A stretch of 51,922 nucleotides of DNA from UM-FILTER-42-9 sp038063775 (GCA_038063775.1 JBBTUK010000008.1:1-51922), one strand, 5' to 3'; shown: positions 31,483 through 39,590, counted from the stretch's first letter. A program made the numbers and translations. Notes: generated from the letters alone by a model not told the origin.

Positions 31483-32107
31483 TTACAAAGGAAATGTGAG
31501 CGTTCCAACGGTAATTATAATCGTGCTCCTGACGATCATAATTGTCGGCTTTGCCATGGAAAAATTTGGCAAGCCAAGCGAAGGAGGAGCAAGTCCTGGC
31601 GATGGTGCCAAAACCGGAAACACCGCGGGTGACTCTTCTAAATCTTTAGTGGGTAAGTCTGCGCCAACCTTTTCGCTGGCCGACCGTGATGGCAATGTGT
31701 ATACCAACGATAGTCTAAAAGGCAAAAGAGTGGTGCTTTTTTTCAATGAGGGTTTGATGTGCTATCCGGCCTGCTGGAACCAGATGATGGAATTTCCCAA
31801 AGACAAGCGGTTTGATCAAAGCGACGTGGCGGTTTTTTCAGTCGTAACGGATACTAAAGAAGCCTGGCAAAAAGCCATCGAAAAACTGCCGGAAATGGGA
31901 ACAGTCAAGGCTTTGTATGACACTAGCGGAATCGTATCCAAGGATTTTCAAATGATGAGCGTACCTTCTTCTATGCACGCCGGTTCAATGGCGGGCCACA
32001 CCTATGTCGTTATGGATAAAGACGGTGTTGTGCGCTATGTACTGGATGATCCAAAAATGGCCATAAACAACGGAACTATTTATTCGGAGATTGAAAAGCT
32101 CAAGTAA
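31469..32107 (+). CDS. Membrane-anchored AhpC/TSA thioredoxin-fold protein
   Basis: 212 residues. An N-terminal helix (VPTVIIIVLLTIIIVGFAM) anchors the protein; a Gly/Ser linker leads to a peroxiredoxin/thioredoxin domain (APTFSLADRDGNVYTNDSLKGKRVVLFF). The active site region is GLMCYPACWNQM, with two Cys spaced C-x3-C instead of the thioredoxin CxxC. VVMDKDGVVRYVL is the typical late strand. It is likely a thiol oxidoreductase or peroxidase outside the membrane, reduced by the CcdA-like protein encoded upstream in overlap. Confidence 0.8.
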   Translation: MKKNNYKGNVSVPTVIIIVLLTIIIVGFAMEKFGKPSEGGASPGDGAKTGNTAGDSSKSLVGKSAPTFSLADRDGNVYTNDSLKGKRVVLFFNEGLMCYPACWNQMMEFPKDKRFDQSDVAVFSVVTDTKEAWQKAIEKLPEMGTVKALYDTSGIVSKDFQMMSVPSSMHAGSMAGHTYVVMDKDGVVRYVLDDPKMAINNGTIYSEIEKLK

Positions 32108-32161
32108 TATTTTCGCGACATGGCTGTATTAGTTGTATGCTAACACAATAAATTAACAAAT

Positions 32162-32431
32162 ATGATGTATAATTGGGGAAATATGATGGGCGGGGGCTAT
32201 GGATCTGGTTTTGGCTTGTTTGGGATGCTTTTCGGATGGTTTTTCACGATCTTGTTTGTGGGGTTGTTTATCTGGGGAATCATCACCCTTGTTAGGTGGA
32301 TGTCAGAACAAGGGTCAGGAAAGGATGCGAAGAAAGAGAACTCGGCGATTGCGATTCTCAAAGAACGCTACGCCAAAGGTGAGATTTCCAAGGAAGAGTT
32401 TGAAGAAAAGAAAAAAGACATTGTCTTATGA
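32162..32431 (+). CDS. SHOCT-domain small membrane protein
   Basis: 89 residues. It starts with a Met/Gly-rich stretch (MMYNWGNMMGGGYGSG), then one long membrane helix, and ends with a SHOCT motif (AIAILKERYAKGEISKEEFEEKK). SHOCT domains are short C-terminal helices of unclear function, common near metal-handling genes. A near-identical SHOCT tail occurs in the protein at 32866-33603. Confidence 0.8.
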   Translation: MMYNWGNMMGGGYGSGFGLFGMLFGWFFTILFVGLFIWGIITLVRWMSEQGSGKDAKKENSAIAILKERYAKGEISKEEFEEKKKDIVL

Positions 32432-32471
32432 TTAGCAAAAGCAAATAAGCAGATTATTTTAATCAAAATTT

Positions 32472-32855
32472 ATGGAATTCGATTACACCACAGCCACAGC
32501 TAAGATCTTTGATTCGGCGGTCCAAGACGTGCAGGATGAAATCGCCAAAGCCGGCATGCGCGTTTTGTATGTTCACGATGTGCAGAAAACTTTAGGCGAG
32601 AAAGGATTTGAAAGAGAACCTTTTAAGATTATTGAATTTTGCAGCGCAAAATTTGCCAGTGATTTTTTGGATATTGACATCAAGATCGGACTTTGTCTGC
32701 CTTGCAAGATAAATGTGTATGCAAAAAGCGGGCAAACTTTCATTTCCGGCATGCGGCCGATCATCCTGCCGCATTTTTTCCCGCAAGCGGATTTGGGCGA
32801 GAAGCCGAAAGAAATTGACCAAATCATCCAAAACATTATTAATAACGCAAAATAA
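32472..32855 (+). CDS. DUF302 domain protein
   Basis: 127 residues. The sequence AVQDVQDEIAKAGMRVLYVHDVQKTLGEKGFE, then KIIEFCSAKFASDFLDIDIKIGLCLPCKINVYAKSG, matches the DUF302 fold. CSAKFA and LCLPCKI are the usual conserved stretches with Cys. DUF302 genes are often beside copper or sulfur genes. There is no signal peptide, so it is cytoplasmic. Confidence 0.82.
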   Translation: MEFDYTTATAKIFDSAVQDVQDEIAKAGMRVLYVHDVQKTLGEKGFEREPFKIIEFCSAKFASDFLDIDIKIGLCLPCKINVYAKSGQTFISGMRPIILPHFFPQADLGEKPKEIDQIIQNIINNAK

Positions 32856-32865
32856 CCTATAGCCT

Positions 32866-33603
32866 ATGAAAAAGTTACTTTTTATCACAACTATTTTTAT
32901 TTTAGGTCTTACTTTTCCGACTTTTTCTTTTGCTCAAGGAATGATGGGTTTTCCGAGCTTATCTCTCAATGACGCTGCTATACAAAGCCAGCAACAAGAG
33001 GAACAAGAAGGCAAGAAGCTTCTTGACGACTTAAGCAACAAAACAGCTGATTGTTCCCAACTCAAAGATACAGACTTTGAGAAAATTGGTGAATATTTTA
33101 TGGGTCAATCCATTGGAGATACCTCCAGGCACATCCTCATGAATGAAATGATGAAAAGAATGATGGGTGAGAAAGGCGAAGAGCAAATGCACGCAGTCAT
33201 GGGCAAGCGGTTGAGCGGTTGCGACACTTCAGCCGCGTTTCCATCGCAGGATGTTGGCTTTATGCCAATGATGAATATGTTTGCCCAATATGGAGCCCCA
33301 GGTTCTCGTACGGGGATGATGGGAGGATGGTCGTCTCCCCTTGGGTCTAATCAGACAAATAATTCTATGATGAATTTTGGACTTTCATCTCTTGGCGGAT
33401 TTGGCTGGATTTTCATGATTCTTTGGTGGATTTTGATCATCGTAGGGGTCATCATGCTTATCAAACGGCTCACAGCGCAATCTCACGGCTCAAATAACCT
33501 GCATGATAAAAAAAAGTCCCCGCTTGAAATTCTGAAAGAACGCTACGCCAAAGGCGAGATTGATAAAAAAGAATTCGAGGAGAGAAAGAAAGATTTAATT
33601 TAA
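32866..33603 (+). CDS. Exported/membrane SHOCT-domain protein
   Basis: 245 residues. A clear signal peptide (KKLLFITTIFILGLTFPTFSFAQG) is followed by a helical region with many Met and two Cys (TADCSQL, LSGCDTS) of unknown family. A Met/Gly-rich linker, a membrane helix (GWIFMILWWILIIVGVIMLI) and a C-terminal SHOCT motif (LEILKERYAKGEIDKKEFEERK) follow. The SHOCT tail is nearly the same as that of the 89-residue protein upstream, indicating duplication of the module. Confidence 0.75.
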   Translation: MKKLLFITTIFILGLTFPTFSFAQGMMGFPSLSLNDAAIQSQQQEEQEGKKLLDDLSNKTADCSQLKDTDFEKIGEYFMGQSIGDTSRHILMNEMMKRMMGEKGEEQMHAVMGKRLSGCDTSAAFPSQDVGFMPMMNMFAQYGAPGSRTGMMGGWSSPLGSNQTNNSMMNFGLSSLGGFGWIFMILWWILIIVGVIMLIKRLTAQSHGSNNLHDKKKSPLEILKERYAKGEIDKKEFEERKKDLI

Positions 33604-33605
33604 AG

Positions 33606-34052
33606 GTGAAAATTTTTTCCATCATAATCAGGTCGTTTCTATATGGACTTTTGGCAGTTTTTCTGATGCTGCTGTTTTATTTTTCCTTGATTTCTCTGAT
33701 TTCCGGATGGGGATTTGCCCAGTCGCAATTCAGGGAATTTTGGTATTTCGTCATCGCTCTATCGGTTGGATTTGGAATTCAGATCGGACTTTATACTTAT
33801 CTCAAAAATTCAATCCATAAAGTTTCCGGAAAAGTCGTGGCGGTTTCGGGAGGAACTTCCACTTTCGCGATGGTTTCCTGCTGCGCGCACTATTTGGCCA
33901 ATGTGCTACCCGTTTTGGGAGTAACGGGCGTTTTGACGGTGATCGGCCAATATCAAACGCAACTTTTTTGGGTTGGGATAGTTTCTAATTTATTGGGGAT
34001 CACCTATGTAACATCTAAAGTAATTAAGTATAAAAAGTATGCCAAAAGTTAA
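33606..34052 (+). CDS. Unrecognised four-helix membrane protein with Cys-Cys motif
   Basis: 148 residues starting GTG three bases after the previous stop codon. About four membrane helices; the third begins GGTSTFAMVSCCAHYLANVLPVLG, a Ser-Cys-Cys-Ala-His motif inside the membrane that recalls the Cys-Cys pairs of the CcdA-like protein in the same island. Function is unknown; a role in metal or thiol transfer is a guess from context. Overlaps the next gene by 14 nt. Confidence 0.6.
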   Translation: MKIFSIIIRSFLYGLLAVFLMLLFYFSLISLISGWGFAQSQFREFWYFVIALSVGFGIQIGLYTYLKNSIHKVSGKVVAVSGGTSTFAMVSCCAHYLANVLPVLGVTGVLTVIGQYQTQLFWVGIVSNLLGITYVTSKVIKYKKYAKS

Positions 34053-34515
34053 AATTGCAATCATTGCCGTATTGGCGGCAATTGTTATTATTCAAGCTGC
34101 GAATTACATAAAAAATTATTCCAGGAAGACAAATTCAACCGGATCAAATAAATCAGTTCCACAATCCGAAAACCAAAACCCATCTTCTGGACTTGAAGCG
34201 CAAACCAACGGCGAAGGGCCGGTTTCCGTCCAAGTCACTCCTGCGGATCTGGCTCAAGACAAATGGAAATTTGAAATCGTTTTAAATACTCATTCCGTTG
34301 AACTGGATTACGACCTGACCCAACTCGTGGTCCTGGTTGATTCTTCCGGCAATCAATACAAACCGGCGGCTTGGGAAGGGGATCCTCCAGGCGGCCATCA
34401 TCGGGAAGGAGTCTTGATTTTTGAAGCGCCCAATCCTAAACCGTTATCTATAATTCTCCAAATAAATAATATCGGAAGCATTGAAAGAAGAGCTTTTTTT
34501 TGGAATATAAAATAA
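34039..34515 (+). CDS. Unrecognised membrane-anchored beta-rich protein
   Basis: 158 residues. An N-terminal membrane helix (IAIIAVLAAIVIIQAANYI) is followed by a Ser/Asn-rich linker and a compact beta domain (VSVQVTPADLAQDKWKFEIVLN) with WEGDPPGGHHREGVLIF. The two adjacent His could bind metal. No family is recognised with confidence. Its start overlaps the previous gene, so the two are co-translated. Confidence 0.6.
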   Translation: MPKVKIAIIAVLAAIVIIQAANYIKNYSRKTNSTGSNKSVPQSENQNPSSGLEAQTNGEGPVSVQVTPADLAQDKWKFEIVLNTHSVELDYDLTQLVVLVDSSGNQYKPAAWEGDPPGGHHREGVLIFEAPNPKPLSIILQINNIGSIERRAFFWNIK

Positions 34516-34566
34516 AAAAGCTTATTTTTTAGCTTGTGGCCCAATCGAAAGAACTGAATTAAAAAA

Positions 34567-34595
34567 ATGACTTATTTTGCCAACCGGACTATAAT
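34567..34595 (+). promoter_or_regulatory. Internal promoter of the second P-type ATPase gene
   Basis: ATGACT, 17-bp spacer, perfect TATAAT (34590-34595) in the 107-bp gap before the ATPase. It suggests that the second ATPase and the DUF5676 gene can be expressed separately from the upstream island. Confidence 0.6.
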
Positions 34596-34622
34596 AATAG
34601 CAAAAGCAATTTAAATAAAAAT

Positions 34623-36983
34623 ATGGATAAAAAAGAAAATAAATCCGGTTGCGACTGCGGAAAAGCCTGCCATTGCTGCGAGGCGGAAAAGCTGACCGTA
34701 ACTTCCGGAAGCGAAATGGAAGCTAAGCAATATGAATATAATTTGCAGGGAAAACTTTCTCATAATGCGCACATCTCGCATGAGATGGCGCCTTCTGCGA
34801 GTGAAATGATTTATACTTGCATAATGCATTCCGAGGTCAGGCAAAAACAGCCCGGGAAATGCCCCAAATGCGGTATGGAACTAGTATTGGCTTCCGCTGA
34901 AACTAATAAGGCGGGCGAGGCTGGAAAAAAAGGAGAAGAACACGCGCCCCATGATATGAAAAAGATGAGCCATATGGATCATGAGGCGGCGATGACCAAT
35001 CCAGTTATGGCCAAGGCAATGGAAGCGGACATGCGTCGCCGGTTTTGGATTTCCTTGATTTTATCCGTTCCAATTTTTCTTTATTCTCCGGTAGGAGTAA
35101 ATTTTTTTAAATTGAATTTGCCGGCGCCTATTCCCATAAACTGGATTCTTTTTATTCTTACCACGCCGATTGTTTTCTGGGCTGGTTCGATTTTTATAAC
35201 CGGTACTTACTATTCTCTCCGGAGCCGGAAACTTAATATGTCTGTTTTGATCACAACGGGCGTTTTGGCCGCTTATTTATTCAGCGTCTTTTTGACGCTC
35301 TCGGGCGGAGAAGAAACTTTTTACGAAGCTGCGGCTCTGCTTGTGACATTTGTGCTTTTTGGCCATTGGATGGAAATGAAATCAAGAAGGGGAACATCAG
35401 ACGCGCTCCGTGCTCTTTTTGATCTGGTTCCTCCGCAGGCTAAAGTCATCCGCGAGGGCAAAGAAATAACGCTTCCGAGCTCTGAAATAGTCAACGGCGA
35501 TATTGTAATTCTCCGGCCGGGCGATAAGGTTCCGGTAGACGGGGATATTACAGATGGAGAAACAAATGTGGATGAATCACTGATTACGGGAGAGTCCTTA
35601 CCTGTGACAAAGAAAGTCGGAGATAAAGTCATCGGAGGGTCGGTCAACCAGACTGGCGCTGTCAAATTCAAAGCCACGCAAGTGGGCTCTGAAACAGTTC
35701 TGGCTCAAATCATAAAACTTGTGGAAACCGCTCAGAATTCCAAGGCGCCCGGTCAGCGCATTGCGGATAAAGCCGCGGCCTGGCTGGTAGTGCTGGCTAT
35801 CGGATCGGGCATATTGACCTTTTTGGGCTGGTATTTTGTGGCCGGGTCTTTATTTATAACTGCTCTGACTTTTGCCGTTTCCACGATTGTCATAGCTTGT
35901 CCTGACGCGCTCGGGTTGGCGACCCCGACCGCTGTGGCCGTTGGAACGGGGATTGGAGCCAAAAATAACATTCTCATCAAAGACGCTATGACCTTGGAAG
36001 GGGCTTCTAAAATACATGCCATTGTTTTGGATAAAACTGGAACTCTAACCAAAGGCAAGCCGAAAGTAACAGATGTAATTGTTGCCAATGAATTTTCCAA
36101 GGAAGAAGTTTTGCGGTTGCAGGCTTCCGTAGAATCCGGTTCCAATCATCCAATCGCCAAATCCATAATTGAAGAAGCTACAAAGCTTAAATTAAGTCTG
36201 GCAACTTTAAAATCTTTTGAATCAATTGCGGGATATGGCCTTAAGGCTCAGGTGGAGGGAAAGAATGTTTTGGTCGGAACGGAAAAATTGCTCAAAGACA
36301 ACGGCGTTCCTATTGGCCAGGAAATTCAACAAATTTTGGAACGCTTGGGAAACGAAGGAAAAACAGTGAGCCTTCTTTCAATCGACAGAGCATATGCCGG
36401 CGTTGTGGCGGTGGCCGATACGATCAAGCCAAGCGCTAAAAAAACTATCGCAGCTCTTTCCGAGCTTGGCATTGAAGTGGCAATGATAACCGGCGACAAC
36501 AAAAGAGTGGCGGAGGCAGTAGGAAGGCAGCTGGGAATAGAGCGCATATTTTCCGAAGTCTTGCCCCGAGAAAAAGCTAACTATGTAAAAAAACTTCAAG
36601 ATGAGGGGAAATTCGTGGCCATGGTGGGCGACGGCATAAACGACGCGCCGGCTTTGGCGCAATCCGATATCGGAATTGCCATCGGAGCCGGGACCGATGT
36701 CGCCATTGAAACTGCCAACATTGTTTTAATGAAGTCTGATCCCTATGACATTGTCGCTGCCATAAGATTAAGCAAAGCCACGGTCAGAAAAATGAAGCAA
36801 AATCTTTTTTGGGCAGCTATTTACAATATTTTGGCCATTCCTGTGGCGGCCGGAGTATTTTATAAATCCTTCGGCCTGTCGCTTCGGCCGGAAATGTCTG
36901 CGCTTCTCATGTCTGCGTCATCAATCATTGTCGCGACCAACGCCGTTCTTCTGAAAGGAGTATCCTCGCAGTTAAAAAAATAA
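34623..36983 (+). CDS. copB: Heavy-metal P1B-type ATPase with Cys-rich tail, HMBD domain and CPD motif
   Basis: 786 residues. The N-terminus is unusually Cys-rich (GCDCGKACHCCEAE). A heavy-metal-binding YHS-like domain follows (YTCIMHSEVRQKQPGKCPKCGMEL), then a His/Met stretch. The core has TGESLPVTKK, DKTGTLTKGKP, SNHPIAKS and GDGINDAPALAQSD. The membrane metal motif is CPD (IACPDALGLATP) instead of CPC of CopA or CPH of typical CopB. Overall it is nearest the CopB-like group with an HMBD; the transported ion (Cu or another) is uncertain. Its final base overlaps the following reading frame. Confidence 0.85.
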   Translation: MDKKENKSGCDCGKACHCCEAEKLTVTSGSEMEAKQYEYNLQGKLSHNAHISHEMAPSASEMIYTCIMHSEVRQKQPGKCPKCGMELVLASAETNKAGEAGKKGEEHAPHDMKKMSHMDHEAAMTNPVMAKAMEADMRRRFWISLILSVPIFLYSPVGVNFFKLNLPAPIPINWILFILTTPIVFWAGSIFITGTYYSLRSRKLNMSVLITTGVLAAYLFSVFLTLSGGEETFYEAAALLVTFVLFGHWMEMKSRRGTSDALRALFDLVPPQAKVIREGKEITLPSSEIVNGDIVILRPGDKVPVDGDITDGETNVDESLITGESLPVTKKVGDKVIGGSVNQTGAVKFKATQVGSETVLAQIIKLVETAQNSKAPGQRIADKAAAWLVVLAIGSGILTFLGWYFVAGSLFITALTFAVSTIVIACPDALGLATPTAVAVGTGIGAKNNILIKDAMTLEGASKIHAIVLDKTGTLTKGKPKVTDVIVANEFSKEEVLRLQASVESGSNHPIAKSIIEEATKLKLSLATLKSFESIAGYGLKAQVEGKNVLVGTEKLLKDNGVPIGQEIQQILERLGNEGKTVSLLSIDRAYAGVVAVADTIKPSAKKTIAALSELGIEVAMITGDNKRVAEAVGRQLGIERIFSEVLPREKANYVKKLQDEGKFVAMVGDGINDAPALAQSDIGIAIGAGTDVAIETANIVLMKSDPYDIVAAIRLSKATVRKMKQNLFWAAIYNILAIPVAAGVFYKSFGLSLRPEMSALLMSASSIIVATNAVLLKGVSSQLKK

Positions 36984-37006
36984 TGATAAAAAAAGGAGGT
37001 GAAAAG

Positions 37007-37261
37007 ATGATTAATACAAAACACTTGCTCAAAGTAGCTTCCATTTGGATAAGCGCGGTTTATGTCGTCTGCTATCTTGGAGTGGCTCTTTTTCCGGCAT
37101 CTCGCCAATTGTATATGCGATATGCTCTTCATGCTGATGTCGCACTCCGGTCTGATTATTTCGGCTTCGGATACTTTATTTCCGGCCTGGTTATATGGAA
37201 TGTTGTAGCCCTGCTCAACGCCGGTTTTTTTGCTTATTTATTCAATACAATTAAAAAATAG
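37007..37261 (+). CDS. DUF5676 family small membrane protein
   Basis: 84 residues from the ATG at 37007, chosen because a perfect AGGAGGT lies at 36994-37000 with ideal spacing. Two membrane helices (ASIWISAVYVVCYLGVALF and the C-terminal SGLVIWNVVALLNAGFFAYLF). DUF5676 proteins often sit beside HMBD P-type ATPases, as here. Function unknown. Confidence 0.78.
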   Translation: MINTKHLLKVASIWISAVYVVCYLGVALFPASRQLYMRYALHADVALRSDYFGFGYFISGLVIWNVVALLNAGFFAYLFNTIKK

Positions 37262-37325
37262 CGGCCTAAGTAAAGTTTACGGTTTTGGGTTTTCTCGCGA
37301 TAAAGCTCCCGAAATAAAAGGATTC

Positions 37326-37354
37326 TTCCAACTTTCAAAGAGCTGTGTTAGAAT
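37326..37354 (+). promoter_or_regulatory. Weak promoter before mazG
   Basis: TTCCAA, 17-bp spacer, TAGAAT preceded by TGT (extended -10). It matches the consensus at the -10 but poorly at the -35. Confidence 0.4.
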
Positions 37355-37384
37355 TAAATTGATTCAATAATAATCAAGCGTTTT

Positions 37385-37714
37385 ATGGATTTTGAAGATT
37401 ACCAGAAGAAATCAAGAAAAACCGCCTTATATCCTGATGTTGGAAAAAATTATGTTTATCCAACTATTGGGCTGGCTGGGGAAACAGGGGAAGTTTCGGA
37501 AAAAATAAAAAAAGTTATCCGGGACAAAGGCGGCAAAATTGACGATGAAACCAGGAAAATGATAAAAAAAGAGCTTGGAGACGTCTTGTGGTATGTTTCG
37601 CAATTAGCCAGCGAGTTGGGCTTGTCATTGGACGAAATCGCGGAAAAAAACATAGAAAAACTTTATAGCCGCTTGGAGCGGGGCAAATTGCAGGGAAGCG
37701 GGGATAATCGGTAG
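37385..37714 (+). CDS. MazG-like nucleotide pyrophosphohydrolase
   Basis: 109 residues. All-alpha NTP-PPase fold with GLAGETGEVSEKIKKVIRD (ExxE metal helix) and KELGDVLWYVSQLASELG (ExxD). It hydrolyses (d)NTPs to monophosphates and pyrophosphate for pool cleaning. Single-domain form. The gatB leader ORF starts 13 nt after its stop. Confidence 0.88.
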   Translation: MDFEDYQKKSRKTALYPDVGKNYVYPTIGLAGETGEVSEKIKKVIRDKGGKIDDETRKMIKKELGDVLWYVSQLASELGLSLDEIAEKNIEKLYSRLERGKLQGSGDNR

Positions 37715-37727
37715 AAAAAATATCAAT

Positions 37728-37808
37728 ATGTCTAAATATATTCCAGTTATCGGAATGGAGATTCACCCCGTAAAATCCCGAGGCGGGATCACGGGGCAAG
37801 CGTCTTAA
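37728..37808 (+). CDS. Leader ORF repeating the gatB N-terminus, then a palindrome
   Basis: 26 codons, too short for routine gene calling. Its first 13 residues, MSKYIPVIGMEIH, mirror the gatB start MSKYKPTIGLEIH, with different codons (for example TCT against AGT for Ser2). The remaining HPVKSRGGITGQAS comes from a palindrome beginning CACCCC and ending ACGGGGCAAG. The TAA stop is 3 nt before the gatB ATG and in the same frame, so only one stop codon separates the two. It may be a decayed 5' duplication or a working leader peptide. The same layout precedes miaB. Confidence 0.6.
   Translation: MSKYIPVIGMEIHPVKSRGGITGQAS
37766..37797. repeat. CACCCC...ACGGGGCAAG palindrome, gatB copy
   Basis: CCCCGT and ACGGGG form the outer stem, and ATCCCG/CGGGAT the inner stem around AGG. 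It lies inside the leader ORF in front of gatB. The copy before miaB shares both ends but has a different middle (GTACCAA/TTGGTAC). Confidence 0.7.
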
Positions 37809-37811
37809 ATT

Positions 37812-39281
37812 ATGAGTAAATATAAACCAACAATTGGCTTAGAGATTCATGTTGAGCTGAAGACCGAATCTAAGATGTTTTGTGACAGCAAAAACGGTTT
37901 AGGGCTGGAAAAGGAACCCAATGTGAACATTTGTCCGGTTTGCACGGGACAACCCGGAACTCTGCCGGTGCCGAATCAAAAAGCGATTGAATTCGTGCAA
38001 AAAGCCGGCTTGGCTTTAAATTGCCAATTGCGGGAAGTTTCCAAATTCGACCGAAAAAACTATTTTTACCCCGATCTCCCGAAAGGTTATCAGATTTCCC
38101 AATATGACCAGCCGCTCTGCGAAAAAGGAAAAATAGAAATTGGTGGAAAAGAAATCGGTATAACCCGGATTCATTTGGAAGAAGATACTGGAAAACTTAT
38201 TCACCCCAAAGGTGGAAAGTATTCACTTTTTGATTATAACCGAGCTGGTGTGCCGCTTATGGAACTTGTGACCGAGCCGGAGATTGAAAGCGGGAAAGAG
38301 GCTCGGATTTTTTGCCAGAAACTTCAGCAAATTTTCCGGTATCTCGAAATTTCCGAAGCGGATATGGAAAAAGGCCACATGCGCTGCGAAGTGAACATTT
38401 CGCTTTACAAAAATAGTGAAGATAAATTGAGCGGAACGAAAGTGGAAATTAAAAACCTAAATTCTTTCCGGGTGGTTGAAAAATCAATCGATTTCGAGAT
38501 TGAGCGCCAAAAAGCGGCCCTAGAGAGCGGAGAAAAAATTATTCAGGAAACGAGGGGCTGGGGTGAAAATAAGGGAGAAACCGTAACTCAGCGAGAAAAA
38601 GAATCAGCTCATGAATATCGATACTTTCCTGAACCGGATATTCCCACTTTGCGATTTACTCAAGAATACATAGAAAATTTAAGAAAAAAATTGCCGGAAC
38701 TTCCTGATGCCAAAGAAAAAAGATTCATCGAAGAATACAATTTATCCCCGGAAAATGTGGGTGTTATAGTAGGCGACAAAAATTTGGCTGATTATTTCGA
38801 GCATGTCGTCTCAGAAATAAGGGAAAAGATGGACTGTGGAGAACTTGATGTGGAAGAAAAAAAGTGCGTAAAATTAGCTGCCAATTATATGGTGAGCGAA
38901 TTACAGAAGCACTTGATCGAGAATAAAGAAACTATAGAGAACGTTAAGATAACACCGGAAAATTATGCAGAGCTGGTCGGATTTGTGGCGAACGGAAAAA
39001 TTAGCTCCAGCGGAGTTCAGGTTGTCTTGGAAGAAATGTATAAGAAAGGCGGAGATCCCTCCCAGATTATTGAAGAAAAAAATTTGCTTCAATTAAACGA
39101 TGAAAAGCATTTGGAAGAGATTGTTGATAAAGTTTTGAAAGAACACCAGCAATCTGCAGCGGATTATAAAAGTGGAAAAGAAAATGCTCTGCAATTTTTA
39201 GTGGGTCAAGTTATGAAAGAATCAAAAGGGAAGGCTAACCCGCAAATCGTGCAAGAATTACTAGGAAAGAAGCTGAAATAG
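37812..39281 (+). CDS. gatB: Asp-tRNA(Asn)/Glu-tRNA(Gln) amidotransferase subunit B
   Basis: 489 residues. TIGLEIHVELKTESKMFCDSK, CPVCTGQPGTLPVPN, RKNYFYPDLPKGYQISQYD and LEEDTGKLIHP are GatB signatures; EYRYFPEPDIP is the later core motif. The C-terminal tail has the YqeY-like domain ending in LVGQVMKESKGKANPQ. With GatA and GatC it amidates mischarged tRNA; those genes are not in the window. It is preceded by the mimic leader ORF. Confidence 0.96.
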   Translation: MSKYKPTIGLEIHVELKTESKMFCDSKNGLGLEKEPNVNICPVCTGQPGTLPVPNQKAIEFVQKAGLALNCQLREVSKFDRKNYFYPDLPKGYQISQYDQPLCEKGKIEIGGKEIGITRIHLEEDTGKLIHPKGGKYSLFDYNRAGVPLMELVTEPEIESGKEARIFCQKLQQIFRYLEISEADMEKGHMRCEVNISLYKNSEDKLSGTKVEIKNLNSFRVVEKSIDFEIERQKAALESGEKIIQETRGWGENKGETVTQREKESAHEYRYFPEPDIPTLRFTQEYIENLRKKLPELPDAKEKRFIEEYNLSPENVGVIVGDKNLADYFEHVVSEIREKMDCGELDVEEKKCVKLAANYMVSELQKHLIENKETIENVKITPENYAELVGFVANGKISSSGVQVVLEEMYKKGGDPSQIIEEKNLLQLNDEKHLEEIVDKVLKEHQQSAADYKSGKENALQFLVGQVMKESKGKANPQIVQELLGKKLK

Positions 39282-39352
39282 TAATAATATCGGGTGTGCA
39301 TAAGTCGTATTGCTTGAAATATCACAAGATGTTAGAATGGACAAAACATGAA

Positions 39353-39450
39353 TCCCGTTACAAAATTCACTTAAGACTTGAAATAACGGGATTTTCGCAA
39401 CAGTTTTTGTTTTTAATGCCATTAAATCGTATATCAAATTCGTAACGGGA
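39353..39450. mobile_element. Start-codon inverted-repeat element, copy 4 (98 bp)
   Basis: Left end TCCCGTTACAAAATTC, right end (as reverse complement) TCCCGTTACGAATTTG. TGAA direct repeats flank it (39349-39352 and 39451-39454). A third copy of the arm, TAACGGGATT, lies inside at ~39393-39402, so the left arm can pair with either the inner or the outer partner, not both. The last A of the element plus TG of the repeat forms an ATG that opens a 40-codon frame. Confidence 0.68.
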
Positions 39451-39572
39451 TGAAAAAGCTGAAATGGCCGAGCGCAATTAAATGGTTCTGCAAAGTGACA
39501 GGAAGGTCGCCCATAAAGGCGATTTTTTTTATGATATTTTTGGTTTTCAATAGTAATAAAAAACATTCGTGA
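39450..39572 (+). CDS. Possible small protein downstream of element 4
   Basis: 40 codons (start MKKLKWPSAIKWFCK, end FNSNKKHS) with a short hydrophobic stretch, AIFFMIFLVF. It starts exactly where the other three elements regenerate real start codons, which is the main reason to list it. Against it: a terminator-like hairpin (TCGCC-cataaa-GGCGA followed by eight T, ~39509-39532) lies within the frame. Probably a decayed or non-coding stretch. Confidence 0.3.
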   Translation: MKKLKWPSAIKWFCKVTGRSPIKAIFFMIFLVFNSNKKHS

Positions 39573-39590
39573 TCCGAAAGGAGGGGCCAT

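Noticed and set aside
39509..39532. Terminator hairpin as a definite feature downstream of gatB
   Set aside because: The stem is five base pairs and overlaps a possible small frame; mentioned under that frame, not called separately.
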